The notes under the pieces are model-generated. The model had not been told where the DNA came from and did not search any database. It saw only the letters and a list, made by a program, of their open reading frames with translations. 64,000 nt of DNA from Corynebacterium gottingense (GTDB taxonomy: Bacteria; Actinomycetota; Actinomycetes; Mycobacteriales; Mycobacteriaceae). Made by a program: the position numbers and the translations under genes. Below are positions 54,156 to 62,875 of the stretch, one piece after another (position 1 is the first letter of the stretch; each line of letters begins with the position of its first letter). The stretch is taken from positions 1 through 64,000 of the forward strand of contig NZ_RDRE01000009.1 in NCBI RefSeq assembly GCF_003693265.1, written 5' to 3'.

Positions 54156-54183
54156 AGTAGCCCCGATTACAAGCGGGGCTACT
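54156..54183 (+). terminator. Hairpin between small protein 3 and the ABC genes
   Basis: Perfect 10-bp arms AGTAGCCCCG (54156-54165) and CGGGGCTACT (54174-54183), 8-nt loop. Partial termination here would yield much more small-protein mRNA than transporter mRNA. Confidence 0.75.
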
Positions 54184-54203
54184 TGCCTACGAATGGTACT
54201 TAG

Positions 54204-55103
54204 ATGAAAACACCTCAAGTCGCTGTAAAACTTTCTAATCTTAGCAAGAGGTATGGTTCGACTCTCGCACTCGATGACATCAATGTAGAGGTCCCCGCAG
54301 GGACAGTAGTGGGTCTTGTGGGGTCGAACGGTAGCGGAAAGTCCACACTTCTACGCCTTATTGCCGGAGTCGAACGCCCTTCCCACGGGGAAATCGAGTT
54401 CTTCGGGAAAAACCTCGCCTCCAGCGAAACTATAGGGAGCGGGACTGGAGCTGCAATCGACGCAATGGCGCTTTGGCCGTGCTGGTCAGTCAAACGAACT
54501 TTGACATACCTTGGTCAACTGACTGGGCGAACGGACGAGGAAGTCAAGGACGTGATTAAATCCCTGTCGTTGGGTGAGTATTCGTCGAGAAAAGTTCGGA
54601 CGCTATCGTTTGGAAACCGTCAACGGGTGCAAATTGGTGCTGCTTTGATTAATGGTTCACTCCTGACCATTCTTGACGAACCAATGAACGGTTTAGATCC
54701 CCAGGGGCGCCTGCTTATGCGAAACCTCATAGAGCAGTTACCAACTGACGAACGCACTGTCTTAATCTCAAGCCACGACCTCAATGAAATTCAAACCCTT
54801 TGCTCCCACATCATCCACCTAGAACGCGGAAGAATGATTTTTGCTGGTGAGCTCGCTAGCTACGTGGGGGAAGCGAAAACTTTCTTAGTACATTATCCGC
54901 CGGAACTGAGTGAGGCGATCAGTTCCATCATTGATCATCGGCGTGTCCGAACTGGCTCGCACAGCCCTGGCGTGCTGGAGGTGGACGATCAGAATGTCGA
55001 AACCCTACGGACCCTAATGGAGGAGCACTCCATTCCGGTCTTGAATCTGGAGACGAAGAAGCACACTTTGGAGGATCAGTTTCATGCACACGGCAGACCG
55101 TAA
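54204..55103 (+). CDS. ABC transporter ATP-binding protein of the island
   Basis: 299 residues. Walker A GSNGSGKST (residues 40-48), an unusual Q-loop region (AIDAMALWPCWSVKRTL), signature LSFGNRQRVQIG, Walker B LLTILDEPMNGLD and the H-loop SSHDLNE. It is of the ABC-2 type used for export or self-protection against peptides (bacitracin/lantibiotic immunity-like). The C-terminal about 80 residues are family-variable. It overlaps the permease gene by 20 bp. The RBS is poor, so translation may depend on the upstream message. Confidence 0.93.
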   Translation: MKTPQVAVKLSNLSKRYGSTLALDDINVEVPAGTVVGLVGSNGSGKSTLLRLIAGVERPSHGEIEFFGKNLASSETIGSGTGAAIDAMALWPCWSVKRTLTYLGQLTGRTDEEVKDVIKSLSLGEYSSRKVRTLSFGNRQRVQIGAALINGSLLTILDEPMNGLDPQGRLLMRNLIEQLPTDERTVLISSHDLNEIQTLCSHIIHLERGRMIFAGELASYVGEAKTFLVHYPPELSEAISSIIDHRRVRTGSHSPGVLEVDDQNVETLRTLMEEHSIPVLNLETKKHTLEDQFHAHGRP

Positions 55104-55878
55104 GACGGTGGTCAAAGTCGAAACCAGAAGGTGGATACTTCATCCGGGAGTCTTTGCTCTACTCGTAGTTGTGCCGTTACTAACCGCACTGTTGTCATAC
55201 GCCGCAGTCATGGCATCAAGCGGGGCCTCCTCAGATGCCGGTGCGGTCTCGATCGACACCACGGCAGCACTCGGGCCCGACTCAGAAGATCCGGAGAAGC
55301 TGGATCTCGCCGCAACCTCGATCTATCTACTAGCGCCACTTGCCGCTTCACTCCACGGCGTTCTTTTCGCTGGAAGCGAGCTCTCATCGGGCGCTCTGCT
55401 CAATATTGCGGTCGCGGCGCGGCGTTTGAGAACGATCTTCGCCGTTCGGGCGCTATCTCTGGTACTTTTGTCGTTAATAACCGGAGCAATCCTAACCGCA
55501 TTATCGATCGCCGGGTTGACGACAGGTTTGAGGCAAGCCGAAGTACCAAGCCTCACCCCCGAAGCGCCCCTTGGTACCGTCATCCTGGGCGGATCCATTC
55601 TCTACGCCACCGTTGCCGTGATCGCATTTGCGGCAGCAACACTGCTAAGACGGTGGGTCGTCGTTTTGGTTGCACTCGTAGCTTACTTCGTTGTTGCAGA
55701 ACCCCTGCTAGCCTCAATGCTGTCCGAACGTGCTTCGAACTGGTTGCCTCACGTTTCGCTTGGAAAGTGGGTGGACCTTGAGCCCGAGAGACGATTCGCT
55801 TTCCCAACTATGGTTCTGGCGCTTTTGGCTCTGGTCACTGCCGTGGTTGGCACGCAGCGTGATCGAGCTGCGAGGTAA
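55084..55878 (+). CDS. ABC-2-type permease of the island
   Basis: 264 residues with six membrane segments: FALLVVVPLLTALLSYAAVMA, an extracytoplasmic loop, YLLAPLAASLHGVLFAG, LSLVLLSLITGAILTALSIAG, GSILYATVAVIAFAAATLL, VVLVALVAYFVVAEPLL and MVLALLALVTAVVG. The FAGSELSSGALLNIAVAARRLR segment (ExxxGT-like) is typical of ABC-2 permeases of the LanF/BcrB kind. It forms the membrane part of the transporter with the ATPase. The next gene begins 28 bp later. Confidence 0.88.
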   Translation: MHTADRKTVVKVETRRWILHPGVFALLVVVPLLTALLSYAAVMASSGASSDAGAVSIDTTAALGPDSEDPEKLDLAATSIYLLAPLAASLHGVLFAGSELSSGALLNIAVAARRLRTIFAVRALSLVLLSLITGAILTALSIAGLTTGLRQAEVPSLTPEAPLGTVILGGSILYATVAVIAFAAATLLRRWVVVLVALVAYFVVAEPLLASMLSERASNWLPHVSLGKWVDLEPERRFAFPTMVLALLALVTAVVGTQRDRAAR

Positions 55879-55906
55879 GACCGTTTCTGTGAATTCAGGA
55901 GACTAG

Positions 55907-57610
55907 ATGGATCTGTTCCGCCGACTCGCTCGCTATCGTCGTGAGATTTTCGCGGTGCTCATACTCCAGCTGGTTACCACCCTCGCCACGCTGTACCTAC
56001 CGGACCTCAACGCAGACATTATTGATAACGGTGTCGCGCGCGCAGACGTGCCCTACATCTGGAACGTGGGCCTGCGCATGCTCATCGTCGCACTCATCCA
56101 GATCGTGGCGGCCATCGGCGCGGTGTGGTTCGCCTCCCAGGTGGCCATGAAGACCGGCCGGGACATCAGGGCCGCCGTCTACGACCGAGTATCGGGCTTC
56201 ACCAGCGAGGACATGGCCCGCTTCGGCACCGCCACCCTAGTCACCCGCGGCACCAACGACGTCCAGCAGGTGCAAATGACATTCCTGCTGTTCATGAACT
56301 TCATGGTCGCCGCACCCATCATGGCCATCGGCGGCATCATCATGGCCCTGCGCCAGGATGCGGGGATGTCCTGGCTCGTTGTCACGGCGGTGGTCGTGCT
56401 CGCCGTCGTGGTGGGCGTCATCGTGGCGATTCTTATGCCGCTGTTCAAGCAGATGCAGAAGCGGCTGGACGCAATCAACGTCCTGCTGCGCGAGCAGATC
56501 GCCGGCATCCGCGTGGTCCGCGCGTTCGCCCGCGAGGACTACGAGACCGAGCGGTTCACAGACGCGAATCAGCAGATCACTAAACTCAGCCTGAATATCG
56601 GCCGGGTATTCGTGACCATGTTCCCGGTCATCATGCTCATCCTGAACCTGGCGACAGCAGCGGTGCTCTGGTTCGGCGGCCACCGCGTGGACGAGGGCCT
56701 GGTAGAGGTGGGCGCGCTCACCGCGTTTATGCAGTACCTCATGCAGATCCTCATGGCGGTGATGATGGGCGTGTTCATGCTGATGATGCTGCCGCGCGCG
56801 ATCGTGTGCGCCCGCCGCGTGGCGGAGGTGTTGGGCCACGCCCCGCAGATCGTCGAGCCGGCGCGCCCTACTTCCCCCACCGCCCGCACCGGTGAGGTGG
56901 AGTTCCGCGACGTCACCTTCACCTACCCCGGCGCCGACGCACCCGTTCTCAAGCGCGTGAGCTTCACCGCCCGCCCGGGCACGACCACGGCGATCATCGG
57001 CGCCACCGGCTCGGGCAAGACGACGCTGCTCAGCCTCATCCCGCGCTTGCACGTGGCCACCGAGGGGCAAGTGCTTCTCGACGCCACCCCCATCGACAAC
57101 CTCGCCCGCCCCGACATCGTCGAGCGCGTCTCCATGGTCCCGCAGAAGCCCTGGCTGTTCAGCGGCACCGTCGCCTCGAACCTGCGGATGGGCAACCCGG
57201 ACGCCACGGACGAGGAGCTGTGGAACGCGCTGCGCGCGGCGCAGGCCGACTTCGTCGACGACCTGGACATGGAGATCTCGCAGGGCGGCACGAACGTCTC
57301 CGGCGGGCAGCGCCAGCGCCTCTCCATCGCGCGCATGCTGGTGGCGCAGCCGGACGTGTTCCTGTTTGATGATTCCTTCTCCGCGCTCGACGCGTCCACG
57401 GACGCGCGCGTGCGCGCCGCGATGACCGAGTACACCGCGGGCAAGGTTGTGATTGTGGTGGGGCAACGGGTGGCGTCGATTAGCGGTGCCGACCAGATTC
57501 TCGTGATGGAAGCCGGCGAGATCGTGGCACGCGGCACCCACGAGGAGCTGCTGGAAAGCAGCCAGACGTATCGGGAAATTGAGCAGAGCCAGAAGGCGGT
57601 GCAGGCATGA
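55907..57610 (+). CDS. Heterodimeric ABC exporter, first half (membrane domain plus ATPase)
   Basis: 567 residues. Six membrane segments are followed by an ATPase domain with Walker A GATGSGKTT, signature VSGGQRQRLS and Walker B VFLFDDSFSALD. The catalytic Glu is replaced by Asp, as in the degenerate half of heterodimeric exporters. RBS CAGGAGA. The first about 25 codons use island-like codons (many CGT/CTC/ATT/ATA), while the rest is GC-rich core-like, which suggests the 5' end came with the island. It overlaps the second half gene by 4 bp (ATGA). Confidence 0.92.
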   Translation: MDLFRRLARYRREIFAVLILQLVTTLATLYLPDLNADIIDNGVARADVPYIWNVGLRMLIVALIQIVAAIGAVWFASQVAMKTGRDIRAAVYDRVSGFTSEDMARFGTATLVTRGTNDVQQVQMTFLLFMNFMVAAPIMAIGGIIMALRQDAGMSWLVVTAVVVLAVVVGVIVAILMPLFKQMQKRLDAINVLLREQIAGIRVVRAFAREDYETERFTDANQQITKLSLNIGRVFVTMFPVIMLILNLATAAVLWFGGHRVDEGLVEVGALTAFMQYLMQILMAVMMGVFMLMMLPRAIVCARRVAEVLGHAPQIVEPARPTSPTARTGEVEFRDVTFTYPGADAPVLKRVSFTARPGTTTAIIGATGSGKTTLLSLIPRLHVATEGQVLLDATPIDNLARPDIVERVSMVPQKPWLFSGTVASNLRMGNPDATDEELWNALRAAQADFVDDLDMEISQGGTNVSGGQRQRLSIARMLVAQPDVFLFDDSFSALDASTDARVRAAMTEYTAGKVVIVVGQRVASISGADQILVMEAGEIVARGTHEELLESSQTYREIEQSQKAVQA

Positions 57611-59487
57611 GTGAGCAAGAGCCTCGGAAGGCGAAACATTTTTGGCCCTCGGCGAAGCAGCTGATCGGGCTGCTGGAGCCGTTCAAGATCGCGCTCATCG
57701 CGATCTTCATCATGAACACCGCGTCGGTCGTGCTGTCGGTCTACGCGCCCCGCGTGATGGGACGGGCGATGGACGTGATCTTCTCCGGCGCGATCTCCGC
57801 CCGCATGCCGGGCGGGGTGACCAAGGAGCAGGCGGTGGAGGGCATGCGCGCCGCCGGCCAGGACCGCTTCGCCGACATGGCCGAGGCGATGGACCTGCGG
57901 CCCGGCGAGGGCATCGACTTTGACCACCTGCGCGAGCTGATCATTGTCATCCTCGCCCTGTACCTGTGCTCCTCCGTCCTCATGTGGGCGCAGGGCGCGC
58001 TGCTGAACCGGCTGACCATGCGCACCGTCTACGACCTACGCGAGCGGGTCGAGACGAAGCTGAACCGGCTGCCGCTCAACTACTTCGACTCCCGCCAGCG
58101 CGGCGACGTGATGAGCCGCACCACCAACGACGTGGACAACGTCCAGCAGGCGCTGCAGCAGGCGCTGTCGCAGATGTTCAATGCGGTGATCACCCTGGTG
58201 GGCATCATCGTCATGATGTTCTGGCTGTCCTGGCAGCTCGCCCTGCTCGCGCTGCTGGCCATCCCGCTCACCGCGGTGGCGATGGGCGTGGTGGGGACCC
58301 GCTCGCAGAAGCAGTTCGCCGCACAGTGGAAGGCCACCGGCGCCGTGAACGGCCAGGTTGAGGAGGCTTTCTCCGGCCACGACGTCGCGCTCATCTTCGG
58401 CCGCACCGAGGAGCTGCGCCGCACCTTCGACGCGCGCAACGAGGAGCTCACCGGCGCCGCACAGAAGGCGCAGTTCCTGTCCAACTCGATGCAGCCGATC
58501 ATGCAGTTCGTGTCCTACCTCTCCTACGTGGCCATCGCCGTCTTCGGCGGCCTGCGCGTGGCCAACGGGCACATGACGCTTGGCGACGCCACCGCGTTCA
58601 TCCAGTACTCCCGCCAGTTCAACCAGCCGCTCGGCCAGATCGCCGGCATGATGCAGATGGTCCAATCCGGCGTCGCGTCGGCGGAGCGCATCTTCGAGCT
58701 GCTCGACGCTGAGGAAGAGGTGGCGGATGTCGAGGGGGCGTCGACAAGCGCGCGGCCCGAAGGCCTGGTGGAGTTCCGCGATGTGTCCTTCTCCTACACC
58801 GACGAGCCGCTGATCCAGGACCTCTCGCTGCGCGTCGCGCCGGGGCAGACCGCCGCGATCGTGGGGCCGACCGGCGCGGGCAAGACGACGCTGGTCAACC
58901 TCATCATGCGGTTCTATGACGTGGACGAGGGGGCAATCCTTATCGACGGCCACGACATCCGCGATTTCACGCGCCCCCACCTGCGCAGCCAGATCGGCAT
59001 GGTGCTGCAGGACGCGGTCCTGTTCAAGGGCACGATCATGGAAAACATCCGCTACGGCCGCCTCGACGCGACGGACGAGGAGGTCATCGAGGCCGCAAAG
59101 GCGACCTACGTGGACCGCTTCGTGCACGCGCTGCCCGACGGATACGACACCATCGTGGACCAGGACGGCGGCTCCATCTCCGCGGGCGAGCGGCAGCTGA
59201 TCACCATTGCGCGCGCGTTCCTCTCGCGGCCGGGCATCCTGATTCTGGACGAGGCGACCTCGTCGGTGGATACGCGCACCGAGGTGCTGGTGCAGCGGGC
59301 GATGAACGCGCTGCGGGCGCAGCGCACCTCCTTTGTCATCGCGCACCGCCTGTCCACCATCCGGGACGCGGACGTGATCCTGGTGATGGAGGCCGGGCGG
59401 ATCGTGGAGCAGGGCACGCACGAGGAACTGCTCGAGCGCAAGGGCGCGTACCACGAGCTGTACCAGAGCCAGTTCTCACATAGCTAG
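57607..59487 (+). CDS. Heterodimeric ABC exporter, second half (membrane domain plus ATPase)
   Basis: 626 residues. The membrane domain has an insert of about 45 residues in the first extracytoplasmic loop (GGVTKEQAVEGMRAAGQDRFADMAEAMD) rich in charged residues. ATPase motifs are Walker A GPTGAGKTT, Walker B ILILDEATSSVD with catalytic Glu, and a degenerate signature SISAGERQL. With the first half it forms one consensus and one degenerate ATP site. Substrate unknown (multidrug or lipid type). No terminator with a T-run is evident after it. Confidence 0.93.
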   Translation: MSEQEPRKAKHFWPSAKQLIGLLEPFKIALIAIFIMNTASVVLSVYAPRVMGRAMDVIFSGAISARMPGGVTKEQAVEGMRAAGQDRFADMAEAMDLRPGEGIDFDHLRELIIVILALYLCSSVLMWAQGALLNRLTMRTVYDLRERVETKLNRLPLNYFDSRQRGDVMSRTTNDVDNVQQALQQALSQMFNAVITLVGIIVMMFWLSWQLALLALLAIPLTAVAMGVVGTRSQKQFAAQWKATGAVNGQVEEAFSGHDVALIFGRTEELRRTFDARNEELTGAAQKAQFLSNSMQPIMQFVSYLSYVAIAVFGGLRVANGHMTLGDATAFIQYSRQFNQPLGQIAGMMQMVQSGVASAERIFELLDAEEEVADVEGASTSARPEGLVEFRDVSFSYTDEPLIQDLSLRVAPGQTAAIVGPTGAGKTTLVNLIMRFYDVDEGAILIDGHDIRDFTRPHLRSQIGMVLQDAVLFKGTIMENIRYGRLDATDEEVIEAAKATYVDRFVHALPDGYDTIVDQDGGSISAGERQLITIARAFLSRPGILILDEATSSVDTRTEVLVQRAMNALRAQRTSFVIAHRLSTIRDADVILVMEAGRIVEQGTHEELLERKGAYHELYQSQFSHS

Positions 59488-59506
59488 GCTACCTTTATAC
59501 AATTCC

Positions 59507-59523
59507 CCGGAAGTTAACCGGAA
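59507..59523. promoter_or_regulatory. 11-bp-spaced direct repeats before nptA
   Basis: CCGGAA at 59507-59512 and again at 59518-59523 (CCGGAAGTTAACCGGAA). An 11-bp period is the layout of PhoB/PhoP-family operators, and the downstream operon encodes phosphate-uptake genes. The assignment to PhoR is inference. Confidence 0.45.
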
Positions 59524-59598
59524 ATACACAGCAATTCCGCTTCTTGCTCATAAGGTGCACTCTCGACCAAGTCCATACGACGTTGATTGAGAGCGCAC

Positions 59599-60894
59599 AT
59601 GAGCAGAGATGCCAAGCACGCCGAGACCGGCGCGCGCGACGTGGCACACGGCAGCACCGCCGTTGCCACCAAGACGAAACCCGCCCCGGACACGGACGCG
59701 CCAAAGAACGCGGACGACGAGCCGACCGCCGACCCGCTCGGCTGGCTGCCGCTGAGCGGCACCGCCAAGAAGGTCGCGGAGTGGATCTCCGTCGTCCTTG
59801 CGATCTGGCTGCTGCTCAACGCCGTCGGCATGATCGGCGCCGGCTTCAAGATGGCCGCTGGCGACCAGGCGAAGGAACTGTTCTCCTTCGCCGAGAACCC
59901 GTTCGTGGGCCTGGCGGTCGGTATTCTCGCCACCGCCATCATGCAGTCCTCCTCCACCACCACCTCCATTACCGTCGGCATGATCGCCGGTGGCCTGCCG
60001 CTGGAGGTGGCGGTGCCCATGCTCTTCGGTGCCAACATCGGCACCACCGTCACCTCCACGCTGGTGGCACTCGGCCTGTCCGGCAACAAGCAGCAGTTCC
60101 ACCGCGCGTTCTCCATGGCCACGGTGCACGACTTCTACAACCTGCTCGCGCTGGCCATCTTCTTCCCGCTGGAGATCTTTACCGGCTTCCTGTCCAAGGT
60201 CTCCGGTGTGTTCGCCGGCTCTCTCGCGGGTGAGGGCGACGGCGTGCTCGCCGGGATCTTCGAGGCGATCGGCAACGGCGTCGACGCGATCACCAAGCCG
60301 CTGGTCAACCTGGCGAAGCTCATCGTCAGCCCACTCGGCGACGTGTGGGGTGGCATCGTGCTCTCCGTCGGTGGCGTGGCGCTGATCCTGGTGGTCATCG
60401 GCTACATCGGCAAGATGCTCTCTGCCCTGCTGGTGGGTCGCGCGCAAGAAATGCTGCACGCAGCCCTCGGCCGCGGACCGATCACCGGCATCTTCTCCGG
60501 TGCCCTCATCACCACCGCCGTCCAGTCCTCCTCCACCACCACCTCCCTGACCGTCCCGCTGGCAGCATCCGGCAAGTTCAAGGTCAAGGATCTGTTCCCG
60601 TTCGTGGTCGGCGCCAACATCGGTACCACCATCACCGGTCTGATCGCCGCGTTTTCCGCCTCCGGTGTCGAGGCCGAAGCAGCAATGCAGGGTGCACTCG
60701 TGCACACCATGTTCAACGTCTTCAGCGCCCTGGTCATCATGAGCCTGCCGTTCCTGCGCGCCATCCCGCCGAAGGGCGCAGACTGGCTGGCCACCATGGC
60801 GGACAAGAACAAGTGGTACGTCTTCCTCTGGGTCGGCGGTGTCTTCTTCGCCCTCCCGCTGCTCGCCGTCCTCATCACCAACGTCTTCTTCTAA
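59599..60894 (+). CDS. nptA: Na+/phosphate cotransporter
   Basis: 431 residues. A hydrophilic N-terminal tail of about 55 residues precedes two inverted repeats of the NaPi-II type, each with the QSSSTTTS motif (IMQSSSTTTSITVGM and VQSSSTTTSLTVPL) and a GANIGTT segment. It imports phosphate with sodium. ATG 59599 is proposed; the RBS is weak. It heads a run with the 98-residue protein (9-bp gap) and the PstS-like lipoprotein. Confidence 0.93.
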   Translation: MSRDAKHAETGARDVAHGSTAVATKTKPAPDTDAPKNADDEPTADPLGWLPLSGTAKKVAEWISVVLAIWLLLNAVGMIGAGFKMAAGDQAKELFSFAENPFVGLAVGILATAIMQSSSTTTSITVGMIAGGLPLEVAVPMLFGANIGTTVTSTLVALGLSGNKQQFHRAFSMATVHDFYNLLALAIFFPLEIFTGFLSKVSGVFAGSLAGEGDGVLAGIFEAIGNGVDAITKPLVNLAKLIVSPLGDVWGGIVLSVGGVALILVVIGYIGKMLSALLVGRAQEMLHAALGRGPITGIFSGALITTAVQSSSTTTSLTVPLAASGKFKVKDLFPFVVGANIGTTITGLIAAFSASGVEAEAAMQGALVHTMFNVFSALVIMSLPFLRAIPPKGADWLATMADKNKWYVFLWVGGVFFALPLLAVLITNVFF

Positions 60895-60903
60895 GGAGCC
60901 CCC

Positions 60904-61200
60904 ATGACCACCCCCGAGAACGCACAGTCAAAGTCCGGCCAGCGCGCCCAGAAGCTTATCGACGCCGACGCGCCGAACAACGAACTCCAGCAGCTCATCG
61001 ACGAGCTCGAAGAAACCACGAGCGTCCTGCGCACCGAGCTCGAGATGCGCCGCAAGACGGACCACGAGCGCCTCACGCCGGAACAGCTGGAGGAGCTTAA
61101 CCGGATCCCGGAGTACCTGGAGATGACCCGCCCGCGCTGGCGCGACGTGCTCACCTTCTTCCGTGAGTTCCGCAACGAAGCAACCAAGAAGCACCAGTAA
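60904..61200 (+). CDS. Small charged helical protein in the phosphate-uptake run
   Basis: 98 residues, nearly all predicted helix (LQQLIDELEETTSVLRTELEMRRKTDHERLTPEQLEELNRIPEYLEMTRPRWRDVLTFFREFRNE), with no signal or membrane segment. No family is recognised. RBS AAGGAG lies 5 nt before ATG 60904. Its position between nptA and a phosphate-binding lipoprotein suggests a phosphate-related accessory role. Confidence 0.75.
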   Translation: MTTPENAQSKSGQRAQKLIDADAPNNELQQLIDELEETTSVLRTELEMRRKTDHERLTPEQLEELNRIPEYLEMTRPRWRDVLTFFREFRNEATKKHQ

Positions 61201-61216
61201 GGCAGGCACAGCACGT

Positions 61217-62167
61217 ATGAAGCAGCAATTCATCGCACTGACCGCCGCGCTCTCCCTCGCGGCGACCGGCCTGACCGCCTGCGCGGGCAGCGACGCCGAG
61301 AACGGCAATGACACGGTCTCCGGCGGCGCGATCCGCGTCACCGGTTCCGCCACCGTCGAGCCGATCACCTCCTTCATCGCGGACCGCACCGACCACGACG
61401 TGCGCATCTCCGCCGACGGCTCCACCGACGGGTTCGACGCCTTCTGCGACGGCAAATCCGACCTCAATGACTCTTCCGTGGCCATCCCGGCGGAGTTCCA
61501 GCAGCAGTGCAGCGACAATGGTGTCGAGTTCATCGAGCTGCCCATCGCGCTCGACGCAGTGACCATTGTGAAACACGCCGACAACACCTGGGCCGACGAC
61601 CTCACCACCGAGCAGCTCCACGACATCTGGGCGGCGGACTCCCCGGTGACCAAGTGGTCCGACATCGACCCGTCCTGGCCGGACGAGGAGATTGGCCTGT
61701 ACGGCCGCCCGGACGGCTCCGGCACCCTCGAGGTATTCAAGGACAAGGTCCTCGGCGGCGACACCATCCGCGACGACTACGAAGCGACCGACAACATCGA
61801 CGAGCTGTCCGGCTGGATCGCCGACGACCCCAACGGCATCGGCTTCATGGGCGTTGGCAACTACTTGGCCACCGACGGCGAAACCCGCGACCTGATCGAC
61901 AACGTCACCATCGACGGCGTCTCCCCCTCCCGCGAAGCCACGCAGGAGGGCGAGTACCCGCTGTCCAGGCCGCTGTTCGTCTACGTCAGCGCCGAGGCCC
62001 TCGACGGCAACGACGCGCTCGCGGACTTCATGGGCACCTACCTCGACCGCGTCGAAGGAGTACTGCCGCGCGTGTACTTCTACCAGCTGCCCGAGCAGGA
62101 GTACGACGACGCCCGTACGCGCTTTCACGACCGCGTCACCGGCGCCGACGAACGGTGGAGCGCCTAG
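61217..62167 (+). CDS. PstS-like phosphate-binding lipoprotein
   Basis: 316 residues. A lipoprotein signal with lipobox LTAC (cysteine at residue 22) is followed by a PstS-type binding domain: IRVTGSATVEPITSFIAD (phosphate-binding turn), SADGSTDGFDAFCDGKSDLNDSS, LPIALDAVTIV and YGRPDGSGTLEVFKDKVLGG. The Pst permease genes are not nearby, so it may serve another transporter or act as a solitary scavenger. ATG 61217 has only a weak RBS (AAGGCAGG). Confidence 0.88.
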   Translation: MKQQFIALTAALSLAATGLTACAGSDAENGNDTVSGGAIRVTGSATVEPITSFIADRTDHDVRISADGSTDGFDAFCDGKSDLNDSSVAIPAEFQQQCSDNGVEFIELPIALDAVTIVKHADNTWADDLTTEQLHDIWAADSPVTKWSDIDPSWPDEEIGLYGRPDGSGTLEVFKDKVLGGDTIRDDYEATDNIDELSGWIADDPNGIGFMGVGNYLATDGETRDLIDNVTIDGVSPSREATQEGEYPLSRPLFVYVSAEALDGNDALADFMGTYLDRVEGVLPRVYFYQLPEQEYDDARTRFHDRVTGADERWSA

Positions 62168-62233
62168 GTCACCTCCCGCAGTGCTATGGTGGGGCCGTTA
62201 CTCGTTCTGTGAACTGTAAGGAGCATTTCCCCG

Positions 62234-62866
62234 ATGAGCAGCGCTTTCCAGCCCTCCGAGCCGGAGCACATCCGGCTTTCTGACGCGGACCGCACCGAGG
62301 CAATGTCCGCTCTCGGGGAGGCGCTGAGCGAGGGCCGCCTCACCCTCGGGGAGTACGACGAGCGCTGCCAGTACTGCACCCAGGCGCAGACCCGGGCGGA
62401 CCTCGTGCCGCTGTTCGCCGACATCCCCCAGGCGCCCGTCATGGGCTCCAGCGCCGGTATGCCGGCGGCCCAGCACGACGTGCCCGTCTTCACCGCCCGC
62501 GAGCTTGTCGAGGCGCGCCGCTCCGGCCGCCGCACCCGCGCCGGCATCTTCTGGCTGGGCACCATCGGCAGCATCACCCTCGCCGGGGCGGCCTCGCTCC
62601 CCGCCGTGCTCGCGGTCATCCCGGTCCTGTTCATCCTGCTCTACGTGATGAAGGTGGGGCCGGACTCCTGGTACTCGCCGTCGCTGCGGGACATGGAGCG
62701 CTCCAAGCGCCGTCTCGTGCGCGCCAAGCAGCTGGAGCTGGAGGCGGACCGCGCCTACGACGCGGCGCGCAGGAAGGCGGAGCGCCGCGAGCAGATCGAC
62801 CAACTCACCGGCGATACCCTCAACTTTGCGCAAGAATCCCTCAACAGGTTCCGCCGCCGCGACTAA
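62234..62866 (+). CDS. DUF1707 domain membrane protein
   Basis: 210 residues. The N-terminal DUF1707 segment (IRLSDADRTEAMSALGEALSEGRLTLGEYDERCQ) is a small helical domain seen in many actinobacterial membrane-associated proteins. Two membrane segments follow near the middle (IFWLGTIGSITLAGAASLPAVLAVIPVLFILLYVM). The tail is a basic coiled coil. Function unknown. RBS TAAGGAG is present. Confidence 0.85.
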   Translation: MSSAFQPSEPEHIRLSDADRTEAMSALGEALSEGRLTLGEYDERCQYCTQAQTRADLVPLFADIPQAPVMGSSAGMPAAQHDVPVFTARELVEARRSGRRTRAGIFWLGTIGSITLAGAASLPAVLAVIPVLFILLYVMKVGPDSWYSPSLRDMERSKRRLVRAKQLELEADRAYDAARRKAERREQIDQLTGDTLNFAQESLNRFRRRD

Positions 62867-62875
62867 TATGGCCCT

